Shown in pieces: positions 46,593 to 56,097 of a stretch of 64,000 nucleotides of DNA; the stretch's first letter is position 1; every line of letters begins with the position of its first letter. Source of the stretch: JAIPDZ01 sp034522175 (GTDB taxonomy: Bacteria > Desulfobacterota > DSM-4660 > Desulfatiglandales > Desulfatiglandaceae); assembly GCA_034522175.1 (NCBI GenBank), contig JAXHLQ010000001.1, forward strand, positions 4,278,001 to 4,342,000, written 5' to 3'. Under the pieces are notes generated by a model that searched no databases, was not told where the DNA came from, and was given only the letters and a program-made list of their open reading frames with translations. Both the position numbers and the translations under genes were made by a program.

Positions 46593-47315
46593 TTAAAGTC
46601 TTATGCTATGTTTTCTGTTCAATCGTATGCCGTTGAGGGTCATGTCCACATCATATGCCAGAAGCTCCACACCGTTCTGAACGGCCCGGCGCAATTCCCT
46701 GCCGTAAGCCGCGTCAATGTGGTCGGCCGGACGGAACCGTTTGGCATCCATCCGCTGGATCAGGTAAAACATAACGGATCGATGGCCTTTACGCACCTCC
46801 CTTTGAAGCTCAACGAGATGCTTCAGGCCCCTCGCTGTGACCGCGTCCGGGAAAAAGGCGGTTTCATCCTCCACGAGGGTGCAGTTTTTGACTTCTACAA
46901 AGCACTTTTTTTCACCATTTTCAAGGAGCAGATCAATTCTGGCATTTTCTCCGTAGGCGACCTCCCGGCGGATAACCGGGTACCCTTTGAGCGATGGGAC
47001 CTTGCCGGCCTGGATGGATGCGTGGACGAGGCGGTTGGGGACCAGCGTGTTGACGCCCACCCAGGACCGCGCCATGTGGATCATCTCCCAGGTGTATTTG
47101 AGCCGTCTCTTGGGGCTGTTCTGTCTTGAGATCCGGACCGGACGCCCCGGTTCCGAACATCCGAGCATGCTTCCGGAGTTGGGACAGTGGGCCGTCACCA
47201 CATGGCCGTTTTTCAATTTGACGTCCGCCATGAAACGCTTGTACCTTTTTAAAAGCGTTCCTTCGATGAGCCTGGGCCATTTCAGGTAGCCGTCTGTTTC
47301 CCGTGTGTCCGCCAA
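46593..47315 (-). CDS. sfsA: SfsA nuclease-fold protein
   Basis: 240 residues. LIEGTLLKRYKRFMADVKL, AHCPNSGSMLGC, NRLVHASI, RIDLLLENG and CFVEVKNCTLVE (nuclease core Asp/Glu-x-Lys) give the SfsA pattern. Known as sugar fermentation stimulation protein; the fold is that of a DNA-binding endonuclease. Complete. Confidence 0.93.
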   Translation of the reverse strand: MADTRETDGYLKWPRLIEGTLLKRYKRFMADVKLKNGHVVTAHCPNSGSMLGCSEPGRPVRISRQNSPKRRLKYTWEMIHMARSWVGVNTLVPNRLVHASIQAGKVPSLKGYPVIRREVAYGENARIDLLLENGEKKCFVEVKNCTLVEDETAFFPDAVTARGLKHLVELQREVRKGHRSVMFYLIQRMDAKRFRPADHIDAAYGRELRRAVQNGVELLAYDVDMTLNGIRLNRKHSIRL

Positions 47316-47509
47316 TATCGTTTCTCCTGAGGGCCATACTTGTTCTGCCGTGGATGGAACCTAACATATTCCAGGGTCAATCGGCAACCGGTTATCAACC
47401 AATGGACGGTTGTGTTTGACAGAGGCACTGAAATGGAAGTAAAGCTTTTCGACAGAAATCTCTGGGATAATCTTCGTATCCCGAAATGAAAGGAGTGATC
47501 CAAGAAATC

Positions 47510-49771
47510 ATGGATTCAGAGATGATGATCCGCACCATTGCCGGGGAGTTACATCTTGCTGAAGCACAGGTCGATGCTGCGGCACGCCTGCTTAAAGCGG
47601 GCGGGACCGTCCCGTTTATCGCGCGCTATCGGAAGGAAGCCACCGGGTCCCTGGATGAAGTGGCCATCACCGCCATCCGGGATCGTGCGGACCAGCTTGA
47701 AGCACTGGATCGACGGAGGCAGGCCATCATAAAGTCGCTCCGGGAACGGGACCTCCTGAGTGGGGAACTCGCGGAAAAAATCGATTCCGCCCTGACGCTG
47801 AGTGCCCTTGAGGATGTTTACCTCCCTTATCGGCCCAAACGCCGTACCAAGGCGAGTATGGCAAGGGAAAAGGGCCTCGAACCGCTGGCCCAATGCCTCT
47901 TCGATCAGGCGGATGAGACCGTGCCCGAAGCGGCGGCCGCTCCCTATGTGGCTCCGGAAAAAGGGGTCGAGTCGGTTGAAGACGCCCTTTCAGAGAGCCG
48001 GTACATCATGGCCGAGTGGATCAGCGAGGATCAAACCGCCCGGGAAAGGATGCGTGCGCTTTTTCGGGACAAAGGGGTTTTCAAGGCCGACGTAATCCCC
48101 GGCAAGGAAAAGGAAGGGGCCAAATACCAGGATTACTTTGAGTGGGAAGAACCGATTTCGGGTGCGCCCTCCCACCGGATTCTGGCGTTAAGGCGGGGCG
48201 AAAAGGAAGGGGTTCTGGATCTGCGCATTACGCCGTCGCTAACCGCGGCCATGGAAATTCTGGAGGAGCTATTCATTAAGGGGGACAACCCGGCATCGGG
48301 TGAGGTGCGAAAGGCCATCCAGGATGGGTACAAACGGCTTCTGTCCGTGTCCATGGAGACCGAGTCCCGCCTGGAGACAAAAAAGCGCGCGGACGAGGCG
48401 GCCATCCAGGTATTTGCCGAGAACCTCAGGGCCCTCCTTCTAACCCCGCCCATGGGTCAGAAACGGGTCATGGCCATTGATCCGGGTATCCGTACGGGCT
48501 GCAAGGTGGCGTGTCTGGATTCGCAGGGAAAACTCCTTGGGACCGATACCATATACCCTTTTGCCTCTGAAAGGGAACGGACTGTTGCTTTAAAGACGCT
48601 CAAGCAGCTCCTCGAAAGGTATCGAGTGGAGGCCGTTGCCGTGGGAAACGGCACCGCAGGACGAGAAACCGAGGCGTTCATCCGGGGGCTGGGGCTTCCT
48701 GAAAACATCCCGGTGGTCATGGTCAACGAGAGCGGGGCCTCTGTTTATTCCGCCTCTGCAGCGGCGCGGGAGGAGTTTCCTGATCTGGATCTGACGTTCC
48801 GGGGCGCCGTATCCATCGGCAGGCGCCTTATGGATCCATTGGCCGAATTGGTGAAGATCGATCCCAAAGCCATTGGTGTGGGTCAATATCAGCACGACGT
48901 GAATCAGAATGCCCTCAAAAGACGCCTTGACGATGGGGTCATGAGCTGTGTCAATGCAGTGGGCGTGGATGTCAATACGGTTAGCGAGCAGCTTCTCTCC
49001 TATGTCTCGGGAATCGGACCTCAGCTGGCGAGACAGATCGTCCGGCATCGGAACGAACACGGTCCATTTCGATCGAGGCTTGACCTCAAGGACGTGCCCC
49101 GCCTCGGTCCCAGGGCCTTTGAGCAGGCAGCAGGGTTTCTGAGGATCAATGGGGGCGAAAATCCATTGGATGCCAGTGCGGTTCATCCCGAATCCTATGG
49201 AATTGTGGAAGTCATGGCCCGAGACCTGGGATGCCGCGTCGCCGATCTTTTGGCGGACGATGCCCTCAGGAAGCAGATCGACTTGACTCGGTACGTCACC
49301 GACGGCGCGGGGCTGCCCACCCTCATCGATATTCTGCATGAGTTGGAAAGGCCCGGCCGGGATCCCAGGGAATCTTTCGATGTCTTTTCTTTTGCCGAAG
49401 GGGTGACGGCGATGGCGGATCTCGAAATCGGGATGAAGCTTCCGGGCGTGGTGACCAATGTGACGGCCTTCGGGGCATTTGTGGATGTAGGTGTTCACCA
49501 GGACGGGCTGGTGCACATCAGTCAACTAACCGATCGATTTGTGAAGGACCCCAATGATGTGGTAAGGGTGCAGCAGAAAGTGACGGTGACGGTGCTGGAT
49601 GTGGACCTGGAACGGAACCGGATTTCGCTTTCCATGAAGGAAAACCCCGAGGCAAAGCCTGCCCACGGCTCAAGAGAAAAACCGCCGTCCAGGCACAGGA
49701 AGAAGCCCACCCAATCGCAAAGGAAAGGCCCGACCGCCTTCAACAACCCGTTTCAAAAGGCCCTGCGCTGA
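47510..49771 (+). CDS. tex: Tex-family RNA-binding transcription accessory protein
   Basis: About 753 residues. The N-terminal Tex helices have VPFIARYRKEATGSLDE; the YqgF/RuvC-like domain has VMAIDPGIRTGCKVACLD; the helix-hairpin-helix region has YVSGIGPQLARQIVRHR; the C-terminal S1 domain has VTAFGAFVDVGVHQDGLVHI. A basic tail follows. It binds nucleic acid and associates with the transcription machinery. Two earlier in-frame starts exist (47486 ATG, 47495 GTG). I took MDSEMM, which fits homologs, although its ribosome site AAAGGAG is 14 bases away. Confidence 0.95.
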   Translation: MDSEMMIRTIAGELHLAEAQVDAAARLLKAGGTVPFIARYRKEATGSLDEVAITAIRDRADQLEALDRRRQAIIKSLRERDLLSGELAEKIDSALTLSALEDVYLPYRPKRRTKASMAREKGLEPLAQCLFDQADETVPEAAAAPYVAPEKGVESVEDALSESRYIMAEWISEDQTARERMRALFRDKGVFKADVIPGKEKEGAKYQDYFEWEEPISGAPSHRILALRRGEKEGVLDLRITPSLTAAMEILEELFIKGDNPASGEVRKAIQDGYKRLLSVSMETESRLETKKRADEAAIQVFAENLRALLLTPPMGQKRVMAIDPGIRTGCKVACLDSQGKLLGTDTIYPFASERERTVALKTLKQLLERYRVEAVAVGNGTAGRETEAFIRGLGLPENIPVVMVNESGASVYSASAAAREEFPDLDLTFRGAVSIGRRLMDPLAELVKIDPKAIGVGQYQHDVNQNALKRRLDDGVMSCVNAVGVDVNTVSEQLLSYVSGIGPQLARQIVRHRNEHGPFRSRLDLKDVPRLGPRAFEQAAGFLRINGGENPLDASAVHPESYGIVEVMARDLGCRVADLLADDALRKQIDLTRYVTDGAGLPTLIDILHELERPGRDPRESFDVFSFAEGVTAMADLEIGMKLPGVVTNVTAFGAFVDVGVHQDGLVHISQLTDRFVKDPNDVVRVQQKVTVTVLDVDLERNRISLSMKENPEAKPAHGSREKPPSRHRKKPTQSQRKGPTAFNNPFQKALR

Positions 49772-49775
49772 ATTA

Positions 49776-51437
49776 TTATCCCGCGGGAAATGTCAAGAGG
49801 CCGGGATCATAGTCATCGGGTGGCAGGAACCCCAGCAGTTCGAGACAGGTGGCCGCAACAGCGCTGATACTCATGCCGGTTTTTAGCGCTTTAGCGTATT
49901 CGCCCTTTAATTCCGGATCGTAGAGGATAAACGGAACGGGATTCAGGGAGTGGCTGGTCCTGGCCGCCGGCGAGCCGTCCGGATTTCTGAGAATGTCACC
50001 CGTGTTTTTGTCATGCTCGTACATCTCATCGGAATTGCCGTGGTCCGCGGTGACGAGCAGGATGCCCCCGGCTGCCTCCACTGCTTTGACCACGCGGCCG
50101 ATGCACAGATCCATGGCGGCCATGGCCACCAGCACGGCCTGATAGATGCCGGTGTGGCCCACCATGTCCCCATTGGGATAATTCAGGCGAATGAAATCAT
50201 ATCGGTTGGCCTTTACGGCGTCGCAGACCGTGTCGGTGATCTGTGCGCATTTCATCCAGGGACGCTGCTCAAAGGGAACAATGTCTGAAGGAATTTCCAC
50301 GTAGGTTTCCAGTTCCTCGCTGAATTTCCCCGTGCGATTCCCGTTGAAGAAATAGGTCACGTGCCCGAATTTCTGGGTTTCACTGACTGCCATCTGTGTG
50401 GTGCCCGAGGCGCACAGGTACTCGCTTACGGTCCGTTGGATATGGGGCGGGTCCACAAGATATTTCTGGGGAACCTTCAGGTCCCCGTCATACTCCATCA
50501 TCCCCGCATAGAGGACATCGGGTATCCTTCCCCGGTCGAAATGATCAAACGCCTCTGCCTCGAAGGCCTCGGTGATCTCCAGTGCCCTGTCGCCCCTGAA
50601 GTTGAAAAAGATCACGGCATCGTCGTCGCGTACGGGCCCCACAGGGTTTGTGCCGTCGTCTGAGATGACAAAGGGCGGAAGATCCTGATCAATGGCCCCT
50701 GTTTCCTTTCTCAATGTTTCGATGGCTTCTCTCGCCGTTGGGAAATAGCGGCCCTCGCCGTGGACATGAACCGCCCACCCCTTTTTTACCATATCCCAGT
50801 TGGCGCCATACCGATCCATGGTAATGACCATCCGTCCACCGCCCGAGGCGATTCGGTAATCCAGGCCCTGGTCATTGAATCGCTTCAGATACTGTTCAAA
50901 AGGGTCGATATACAGAAGGGCGGACGTTTCCGGGACGTCTCGCCCGTCCAAAAGCGTATGGATCCGGATCCTTTTGATTCCTTCTTTACGGGCCTGCTCG
51001 ATCATCCCCTTGAGGTGATCGATGTGGCTGTGGACGCGGCCGTCCGAGAAAAGGCCGATGAAATGAAGGGTGCTCTCACGTTGGACACAGCGCTCGATGA
51101 CGGCCTTCCAGCCCGGGCCTTCAAACATCCGTCCCGATGAAATGGCGTCTCCCACCAGCTTGGCTCCCTGGGCGAAGACCCGCCCGGCGCCCATGGCATT
51201 GTGGCCGACTTCACTGTTGCCCATGTCGCCATCCGATGGGAGGCCCACGGCCGTGCCATGGGCCTTGAGATAGGTGCTGGGGCAGGAGGCCGTCAGGCTG
51301 TTGAGGTTGGGGGTGTAGGCATTCAGGACCCCGTTTCCTTCCTTGTATCGGCCGTGTCCTACGCCGTCCATGATCATGAGGACCAGGGGCCCGTTTCGTT
51401 TCTTAAACCGAGGGTTCTTTTCTAACGCCGTGAGCAT
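49776..51437 (-). CDS. gpmI: 2,3-bisphosphoglycerate-independent phosphoglycerate mutase
   Basis: 553 residues, alkaline-phosphatase fold. LMIMDGVGHGRYKEGNGV (metal Asp), GDMGNSEVGHNAMGAGRV (nucleophile Ser), LLDGRDVPETSA, NYPNGDMVGHTG and VTADHGNSDEMYEHD (metal ligands). Interconverts 3- and 2-phosphoglycerate with Mn2+. Complete; converges on tex with 4 bases between stops. Confidence 0.95.
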   Translation of the reverse strand: MLTALEKNPRFKKRNGPLVLMIMDGVGHGRYKEGNGVLNAYTPNLNSLTASCPSTYLKAHGTAVGLPSDGDMGNSEVGHNAMGAGRVFAQGAKLVGDAISSGRMFEGPGWKAVIERCVQRESTLHFIGLFSDGRVHSHIDHLKGMIEQARKEGIKRIRIHTLLDGRDVPETSALLYIDPFEQYLKRFNDQGLDYRIASGGGRMVITMDRYGANWDMVKKGWAVHVHGEGRYFPTAREAIETLRKETGAIDQDLPPFVISDDGTNPVGPVRDDDAVIFFNFRGDRALEITEAFEAEAFDHFDRGRIPDVLYAGMMEYDGDLKVPQKYLVDPPHIQRTVSEYLCASGTTQMAVSETQKFGHVTYFFNGNRTGKFSEELETYVEIPSDIVPFEQRPWMKCAQITDTVCDAVKANRYDFIRLNYPNGDMVGHTGIYQAVLVAMAAMDLCIGRVVKAVEAAGGILLVTADHGNSDEMYEHDKNTGDILRNPDGSPAARTSHSLNPVPFILYDPELKGEYAKALKTGMSISAVAATCLELLGFLPPDDYDPGLLTFPAG

Positions 51438-51467
51438 GTGGCCTTCTTTCCCCGCAAGCGGTTCGGT

Positions 51468-51902
51468 TTAGAGTTTCTCATAGCTCGCGTCGGTTAATCC
51501 ATCCAGGAGCAGGAACGATTCAATCTCCACGGAAATGATCCGGGCACTAAGACTGGCCAGGAAAACCACGAGCTGGGGATGCGCTTTTAGAAGTTTTTCT
51601 CTGATGTCCGAAAGTGTTGTCTCGTCCGCGATCGGCTTGTATGTGCCGTCAACGGTCAAAGCCTTGGTCTCTGATCGGCGTGCGCCCCCGTGGGTTTCCC
51701 GTGTGTCCACCAACAGGCTGACCCTGGGGCTTTTCTCCAAGTTTCGGAATTTGAGGGAATCCCTGTCCGTCACCATATACACGTGGCGACAATTTTCGTC
51801 GCAGACATAGGCCATGAGGGAGCAATGGGGTTTGCCGTCCGCTTCCGTGGCCAGGACACAGATATCGTGCGTTTTTAACAATTCCGTCATTGTTTCGAGC
51901 AT
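51468..51902 (-). CDS. Pyridoxamine 5'-phosphate oxidase-like (FMN-binding split barrel) protein
   Basis: 144 residues. HDICVLATEADGKPHCSLMA starts the split barrel; VYMVTDRDSLKFRNLEKSPR and VSLLVDT are the FMN-binding strands; VVFLASLSARIISVEIESF ends it. Probably an FMN- or F420-type redox or sensor protein of unknown substrate. 30 bases upstream of gpmI on the same strand. Confidence 0.8.
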   Translation of the reverse strand: MLETMTELLKTHDICVLATEADGKPHCSLMAYVCDENCRHVYMVTDRDSLKFRNLEKSPRVSLLVDTRETHGGARRSETKALTVDGTYKPIADETTLSDIREKLLKAHPQLVVFLASLSARIISVEIESFLLLDGLTDASYEKL

Positions 51903-52096
51903 AGGTCCTCCTTATCCCCCATCGAGGTTTCTGCTAAGTATAGCATGCTTCGGCCGTAAGGTGAACCGTTTTCGGGCCTGGGAACGGTAACAGCTCCGCC
52001 CATATTTTCCTTTTCAGGCGGATAGACTCTGGTGTATGCTGAAAATGCTCAGCCAGCGACATCTTCAATCACCGTCCACACAAGGAGAAGACCGGC

Positions 52097-53050
52097 ATGG
52101 ATACAACACCTATCAAACTCGGCGTCAGCACGTGCCTGTTGGGAGAATCCGTGCGGTATGACGGGGGACACAAACAGGACCATTTTTTGACCGATACCCT
52201 GGGGCAATATGTGGATTACATCCCGGTGTGTCCTGAAGTGGAATGCGGGCTCCCTGTCCCGCGCGAGGCCATGCGGCTGGTGGGCAATCCCGAATCCCCA
52301 CGATTGGTGACCATCAGGACCGGCGTGGATCTTACGGATCAGATGGTGAAATGGGCCGACAGACGATTGGCTGAATTGGCGGAAAAGGACCTGTGCGGCT
52401 TCATTTTCAAGAGCCGGTCACCCAGTTCAGGGATGGAACGGGTGAAGGTCTACAATGACGAGGGCATGCCGGTGAAAAATGGACGAGGCATCTTTGCCGG
52501 CATGTTCATGGACCGGTTTCCCCTGATTCCAACCGAAGAAGAGGGCCGCCTGAAGGACCCCCTGCTCAGGGAAAATTTCATTGCGAGGATCTTCACCCTG
52601 AAACGGTGGCGGGAAACGACTTGGAACCGGAAAAACCGGGGGGCGCTGGTCGATTTTCATGCCCGTCACAAGCTCCTGCTCCTCTCCCACAGCGAAAAAC
52701 ACTACCGGGAAATGGGCCGGCTGGTGGCGGCGGCCAAACAGTACAGCCCGAGGGACCTTTTCGCACAGTATGAGGAATACCTGATGGCGGCGCTCAAACT
52801 GAAGACCACCATGAGAAAAAACACCAATGTCCTTCAGCACATGCTCGGCTATTTCAAGAAGGACCTCTCCGCCGATGAAAAGCAGGAAATGCTGAACATT
52901 ATTGAGCAGTACAAATCAGGTTTGATCCCGCTCATCGTCCCGATCACCCTGTTCAACCACTACGTACGCAAATATGGCCAGGACTACCTGTCCAAACAGG
53001 TGTATCTGAATCCCCATCCCACAGACCTGAAGCTGAGGAATCATGTGTAG
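52097..53050 (+). CDS. DUF523-DUF1722 (YbgA-like) fusion protein
   Basis: 317 residues. The DUF523 part (1-155) has GVSTCLLGESVRYDGGHK, CPEVECGLPVPREAMRL and FKSRSPSSGM with conserved Cys residues. The DUF1722/YbgA part (160-305) has LVDFHARHKLLLLSHSEKHY and HMLGYFKKDLSADEK. Linked in other bacteria to 2-thiouracil breakdown, by a DUF523 relative; the role of the fusion is not settled. Complete, with its own upstream region. Confidence 0.88.
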   Translation: MDTTPIKLGVSTCLLGESVRYDGGHKQDHFLTDTLGQYVDYIPVCPEVECGLPVPREAMRLVGNPESPRLVTIRTGVDLTDQMVKWADRRLAELAEKDLCGFIFKSRSPSSGMERVKVYNDEGMPVKNGRGIFAGMFMDRFPLIPTEEEGRLKDPLLRENFIARIFTLKRWRETTWNRKNRGALVDFHARHKLLLLSHSEKHYREMGRLVAAAKQYSPRDLFAQYEEYLMAALKLKTTMRKNTNVLQHMLGYFKKDLSADEKQEMLNIIEQYKSGLIPLIVPITLFNHYVRKYGQDYLSKQVYLNPHPTDLKLRNHV

Positions 53051-53113
53051 ATCCCCTGCGGGCGGCTGCGTAACAGGGATCCAGGTAGGAAGCCCGTTTC
53101 CATGCCGTTGGCA

Positions 53114-54172
53114 TTACGCCTTTACGATACCGTCTCTCAATGCCCTCGGTGACGGCACGGGTATGGCCATACACCGGTCCCTCTCCGGATGGTACATGAG
53201 CCGGTAGGAGGTCCCCCGGTTCCCCTCCTTGTACATATGATCCCACCCCCGGACGTAATAGGCGCAGGCATCATTGAAACAGATGTACATGTGATCATTG
53301 TCCCAGGTCTGACTGAAGGGGTTATCCGGAACCATCCATTTTTCCAGCCTGTCGCCGCAATACGGACAGCAGAGGGTCTCTGCAACGGCCTTTTTTCGAG
53401 CATTTAGATCTCCCTCCAGGTGGTTTGAATAATGAATGACCGGTTCCGGTCGATTGAGCCCCTGCTTTGCGCCTTTACGATCGGCATAAACCGCATAGAT
53501 CGGATCACTGGGGAGACCACTATGGGCGTATTTGTCATCTTTGGGCCGGGGTTTTCCTTTGGAGACAAACACGGCGGGCTTATCAAAGCATCCGCTTCGC
53601 TCAAAGAATTCCTGGACCAGGATAACCCGTTCATCCTCATCGGATTCCTGCCATATCTTCACCGCCTTCTGAGGGAACATGCGGTTGGAAAAGACGACCA
53701 GAAAGAGCCCCCCCGGCTTGAGCACCCGGCCCACCTCCTCGAAAACCTCGAAGGGTTTCACCATGTAATCCACGGACACCGTATTCAGGACCACGTCGAA
53801 GGTGCCATCGGAGAAGGGAAGGGCGGGGGTTTTGTTCAGATCGTGCAACACCGTCTCTGTCAGGGCCTTATTTTGACTCAGTTCGTTGGGATTGAGTCCC
53901 AGGCCCACCACCCGTGAGGGGTGCAGGTGATCGGGAATGTGACTGTCCCAGCCGGCCATCAGATCCAGAATGGCGGGCGCATCCTCTATGACCAGCTGCC
54001 CGATCAACGCTTCCACGGTGCTGAGAGCAACGGCATCGAGATGGCTCACAAAACGGTCCACCGCATAAAATGTTTTATCATCGGAATCATCCAGGCGGCT
54101 GAAAGCGCCGTCGCGATTCACGGGACTCAGCTCAAAGCTTCTTTCCTCTACAACATTCTGCTTGCTTGTCAT
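53114..54172 (-). CDS. SAM-dependent methyltransferase (type 11) with C-terminal Cys motif
   Basis: About 352 residues. ILDLMAGWDSHIPDHL (AdoMet loop; Trp-Asp replaces the usual Gly-x-Gly), FDVVLNTVSVDYMVKPFEVF and EVGRVLKPGGLFLVVFSNR form the class I methyltransferase core. The last 70 residues have LCCPYCGDRLEKW and YICFNDACAYYVRGW, a likely zinc ribbon absent from simple methyltransferases. TATGGAGG precedes ATG 54172. Substrate unknown. Confidence 0.75.
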   Translation of the reverse strand: MTSKQNVVEERSFELSPVNRDGAFSRLDDSDDKTFYAVDRFVSHLDAVALSTVEALIGQLVIEDAPAILDLMAGWDSHIPDHLHPSRVVGLGLNPNELSQNKALTETVLHDLNKTPALPFSDGTFDVVLNTVSVDYMVKPFEVFEEVGRVLKPGGLFLVVFSNRMFPQKAVKIWQESDEDERVILVQEFFERSGCFDKPAVFVSKGKPRPKDDKYAHSGLPSDPIYAVYADRKGAKQGLNRPEPVIHYSNHLEGDLNARKKAVAETLCCPYCGDRLEKWMVPDNPFSQTWDNDHMYICFNDACAYYVRGWDHMYKEGNRGTSYRLMYHPERDRCMAIPVPSPRALRDGIVKA

Positions 54173-54186
54173 GTCCAAACCTCCAT

Positions 54187-54221
54187 AAAAAAAGCCGGTA
54201 TCCAAACTCCTGGACCCGGCT
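54187..54221 (-). terminator. Intrinsic terminator or attenuator in the methyltransferase leader
   Basis: On the minus strand AGCCGG-GTCCA, a six-base loop, TGGAT-A-CCGGCT, then seven Ts. It lies about 155 bases after the MBL nuclease stop and only about 15 bases before the methyltransferase ATG, whose ribosome site follows the T run. It may end the upstream transcript or control methyltransferase expression. Confidence 0.65.
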
Positions 54222-54375
54222 CGTAGCCCCATCTCTGGGCGGGTTAATATTATCGAATTCAAGTTGATGATTTAAACTAAGACATCAATGAGGGATGTCA
54301 ACCGCCTTTCGACCTTAAAAACAGCAGCCCCGCAGAGGCGGGCCGGAAGGGGTGCGCTTAAACGTTGTTGTTTCT

Positions 54376-55980
54376 TCAGGTCCCCATGGATTGAAGTTCT
54401 TCGGTGAGGTAGGCCAGCCGGTCCACATCATCCATATCCATATCCGTGGGTGTGCCTTGTTCCTGAATGCGCTTTTTGAGGCGCTTCAGCTCCTTTTCCA
54501 TATCAATGATACCGTTTAAGAGGAGATCCCGTGGGTCAGGACCCGCTTCCGGCTCCTCGGGCATCTCAAAGGCCACTTCCCTGGGCTTGAGCACTAGCCG
54601 TTCCTTCCAACGGGGCACATGGGCCTCCAGTTGATACTTCTCCTGAATCTTCTCGGCCAGGATCCGGCTTGCCTCGGGCTCGCCGTGGACCACAAATACC
54701 TTGGGCCGGCTTTCAAAACCCCCCACCCATGCCAAGAGGTCACTCTGGTCTGCATGGGCTGAGAATCCACCGATGGTAAACACCCTGGCCCGGACATCCA
54801 CGTTTTCCCGGAAAATTTTGACCTTTTTGGCGCCGTCGACGATCTTCCTGCCGGTGGTCCCTTTGGCCTGAAATCCCACGATCACCATGCTGGCGCCGGG
54901 CCGCCAGAGGTTGTGCTTCAGGTGATGCTTGATCCGCCCGGCCGTGCACATACCGCTTCCGGCGATGATGATGGCCGATCCCGACTTTTCATTGATGGCG
55001 ATGGATTCCTTGGTGCTTTCGGTAAAATGTAGGTTCGGCATGTCAAAGGGATCAAATCCCTGATCCACGATGGCCCGGGCCTCTTCGTCATAGTAGGGTT
55101 TGTTCCTGCGAAAGATCTCGGTGGCCTTGATGGCGAGGGGGCTGTCGAGATAGATGGGGATGTCGGGGAGCGTGCCGGCACGGGAGAATTCTCCCAGAAT
55201 GTACAGAATTTCCTGGGTCCGCTCCACTGCAAAGGCGGGGATCATGATCTTTTCCCCATTGGATACGGCGTATTCAATGGCCTCGACGAGTTCAGACTTG
55301 CTGTCTTCGAAGGTCTTATGCAGACGGTTGCCATAGGTGGATTCCAGAAAAAGGGAATTGGCATCAAAGACCTCATGGGGGTCACTGACGATCAACTGGT
55401 CCCGTTTCCCGAGATCCCCGGAGAAGACCATCTTGAGGGATTCGCCGTTTTCCTCTACCCACAGCTCAAGAATGGAAGATCCCAGGATGTGACCGGCGTT
55501 TCTCAGCCGGGCGCGGATGCCGGGTTCAATATCGATCATCTGGTCCCGCTCCACAGGAAAGAGGTATTTAAGACTGGCTTCTGCATCCGCCTGGGTGTAC
55601 AGGGGAAGGACATCCTTTTTGTGCTGCCGTCTGTTTTTTCGCGTCTGCCATTCCGCGTCCATTTCCTGGACGTGTGCTGAATCGAGGAGCATGATTTCGC
55701 ACAGCTCCGCCGTAGGGGGGGAGGTCATGATGCGGCCGTGGAACCCGTCTTTGACCAGTTTGGGGATCCTCCCGCTGTGGTCGATGTGGGCGTGCGTCAA
55801 AAAGAGGGTGTCTATCCCCTTGGGATCAAACCCCCAGTCGCCCCAGTTACGTCCTTCCATCTGCCGGCCGCCCTGAAACAGACCGCAATCCACCAGGACT
55901 TTCTTGCCGGAAGCACTCTCCACGAGATAATTTGAACCGGTTACCGTTTGCGCGCCCCCGAGGCATGTGACTCGAACCAT
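54376..55980 (-). CDS. Beta-CASP metallo-beta-lactamase-fold RNase (CPSF73-like)
   Basis: 534 residues. Metal motifs: FLTHAHIDHSGR (HxHxDH), NAGHILGSS, MVFSGDLGKRD. Beta-CASP motifs: ESTYGNRLH, IPAFAVERTQEIL, IIAGSGMCTAGRIKHHL and GFSAHADQSDLL. A charged C-terminal tail adds about 60 residues. These enzymes process or degrade RNA as endo/5' exonucleases. Complete. Confidence 0.92.
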   Translation of the reverse strand: MVRVTCLGGAQTVTGSNYLVESASGKKVLVDCGLFQGGRQMEGRNWGDWGFDPKGIDTLFLTHAHIDHSGRIPKLVKDGFHGRIMTSPPTAELCEIMLLDSAHVQEMDAEWQTRKNRRQHKKDVLPLYTQADAEASLKYLFPVERDQMIDIEPGIRARLRNAGHILGSSILELWVEENGESLKMVFSGDLGKRDQLIVSDPHEVFDANSLFLESTYGNRLHKTFEDSKSELVEAIEYAVSNGEKIMIPAFAVERTQEILYILGEFSRAGTLPDIPIYLDSPLAIKATEIFRRNKPYYDEEARAIVDQGFDPFDMPNLHFTESTKESIAINEKSGSAIIIAGSGMCTAGRIKHHLKHNLWRPGASMVIVGFQAKGTTGRKIVDGAKKVKIFRENVDVRARVFTIGGFSAHADQSDLLAWVGGFESRPKVFVVHGEPEASRILAEKIQEKYQLEAHVPRWKERLVLKPREVAFEMPEEPEAGPDPRDLLLNGIIDMEKELKRLKKRIQEQGTPTDMDMDDVDRLAYLTEELQSMGT

Positions 55981-56097
55981 GTTAGCGCCCTCCTTTTGCC
56001 CTATCCGTAATGGTCTGTTTCAGGTGACTGTCGAATCCCACCGGGGTGAACTCAAATGATACACAGGTCGGTCCAAATGAGACGTTTTTCCGAGGTC

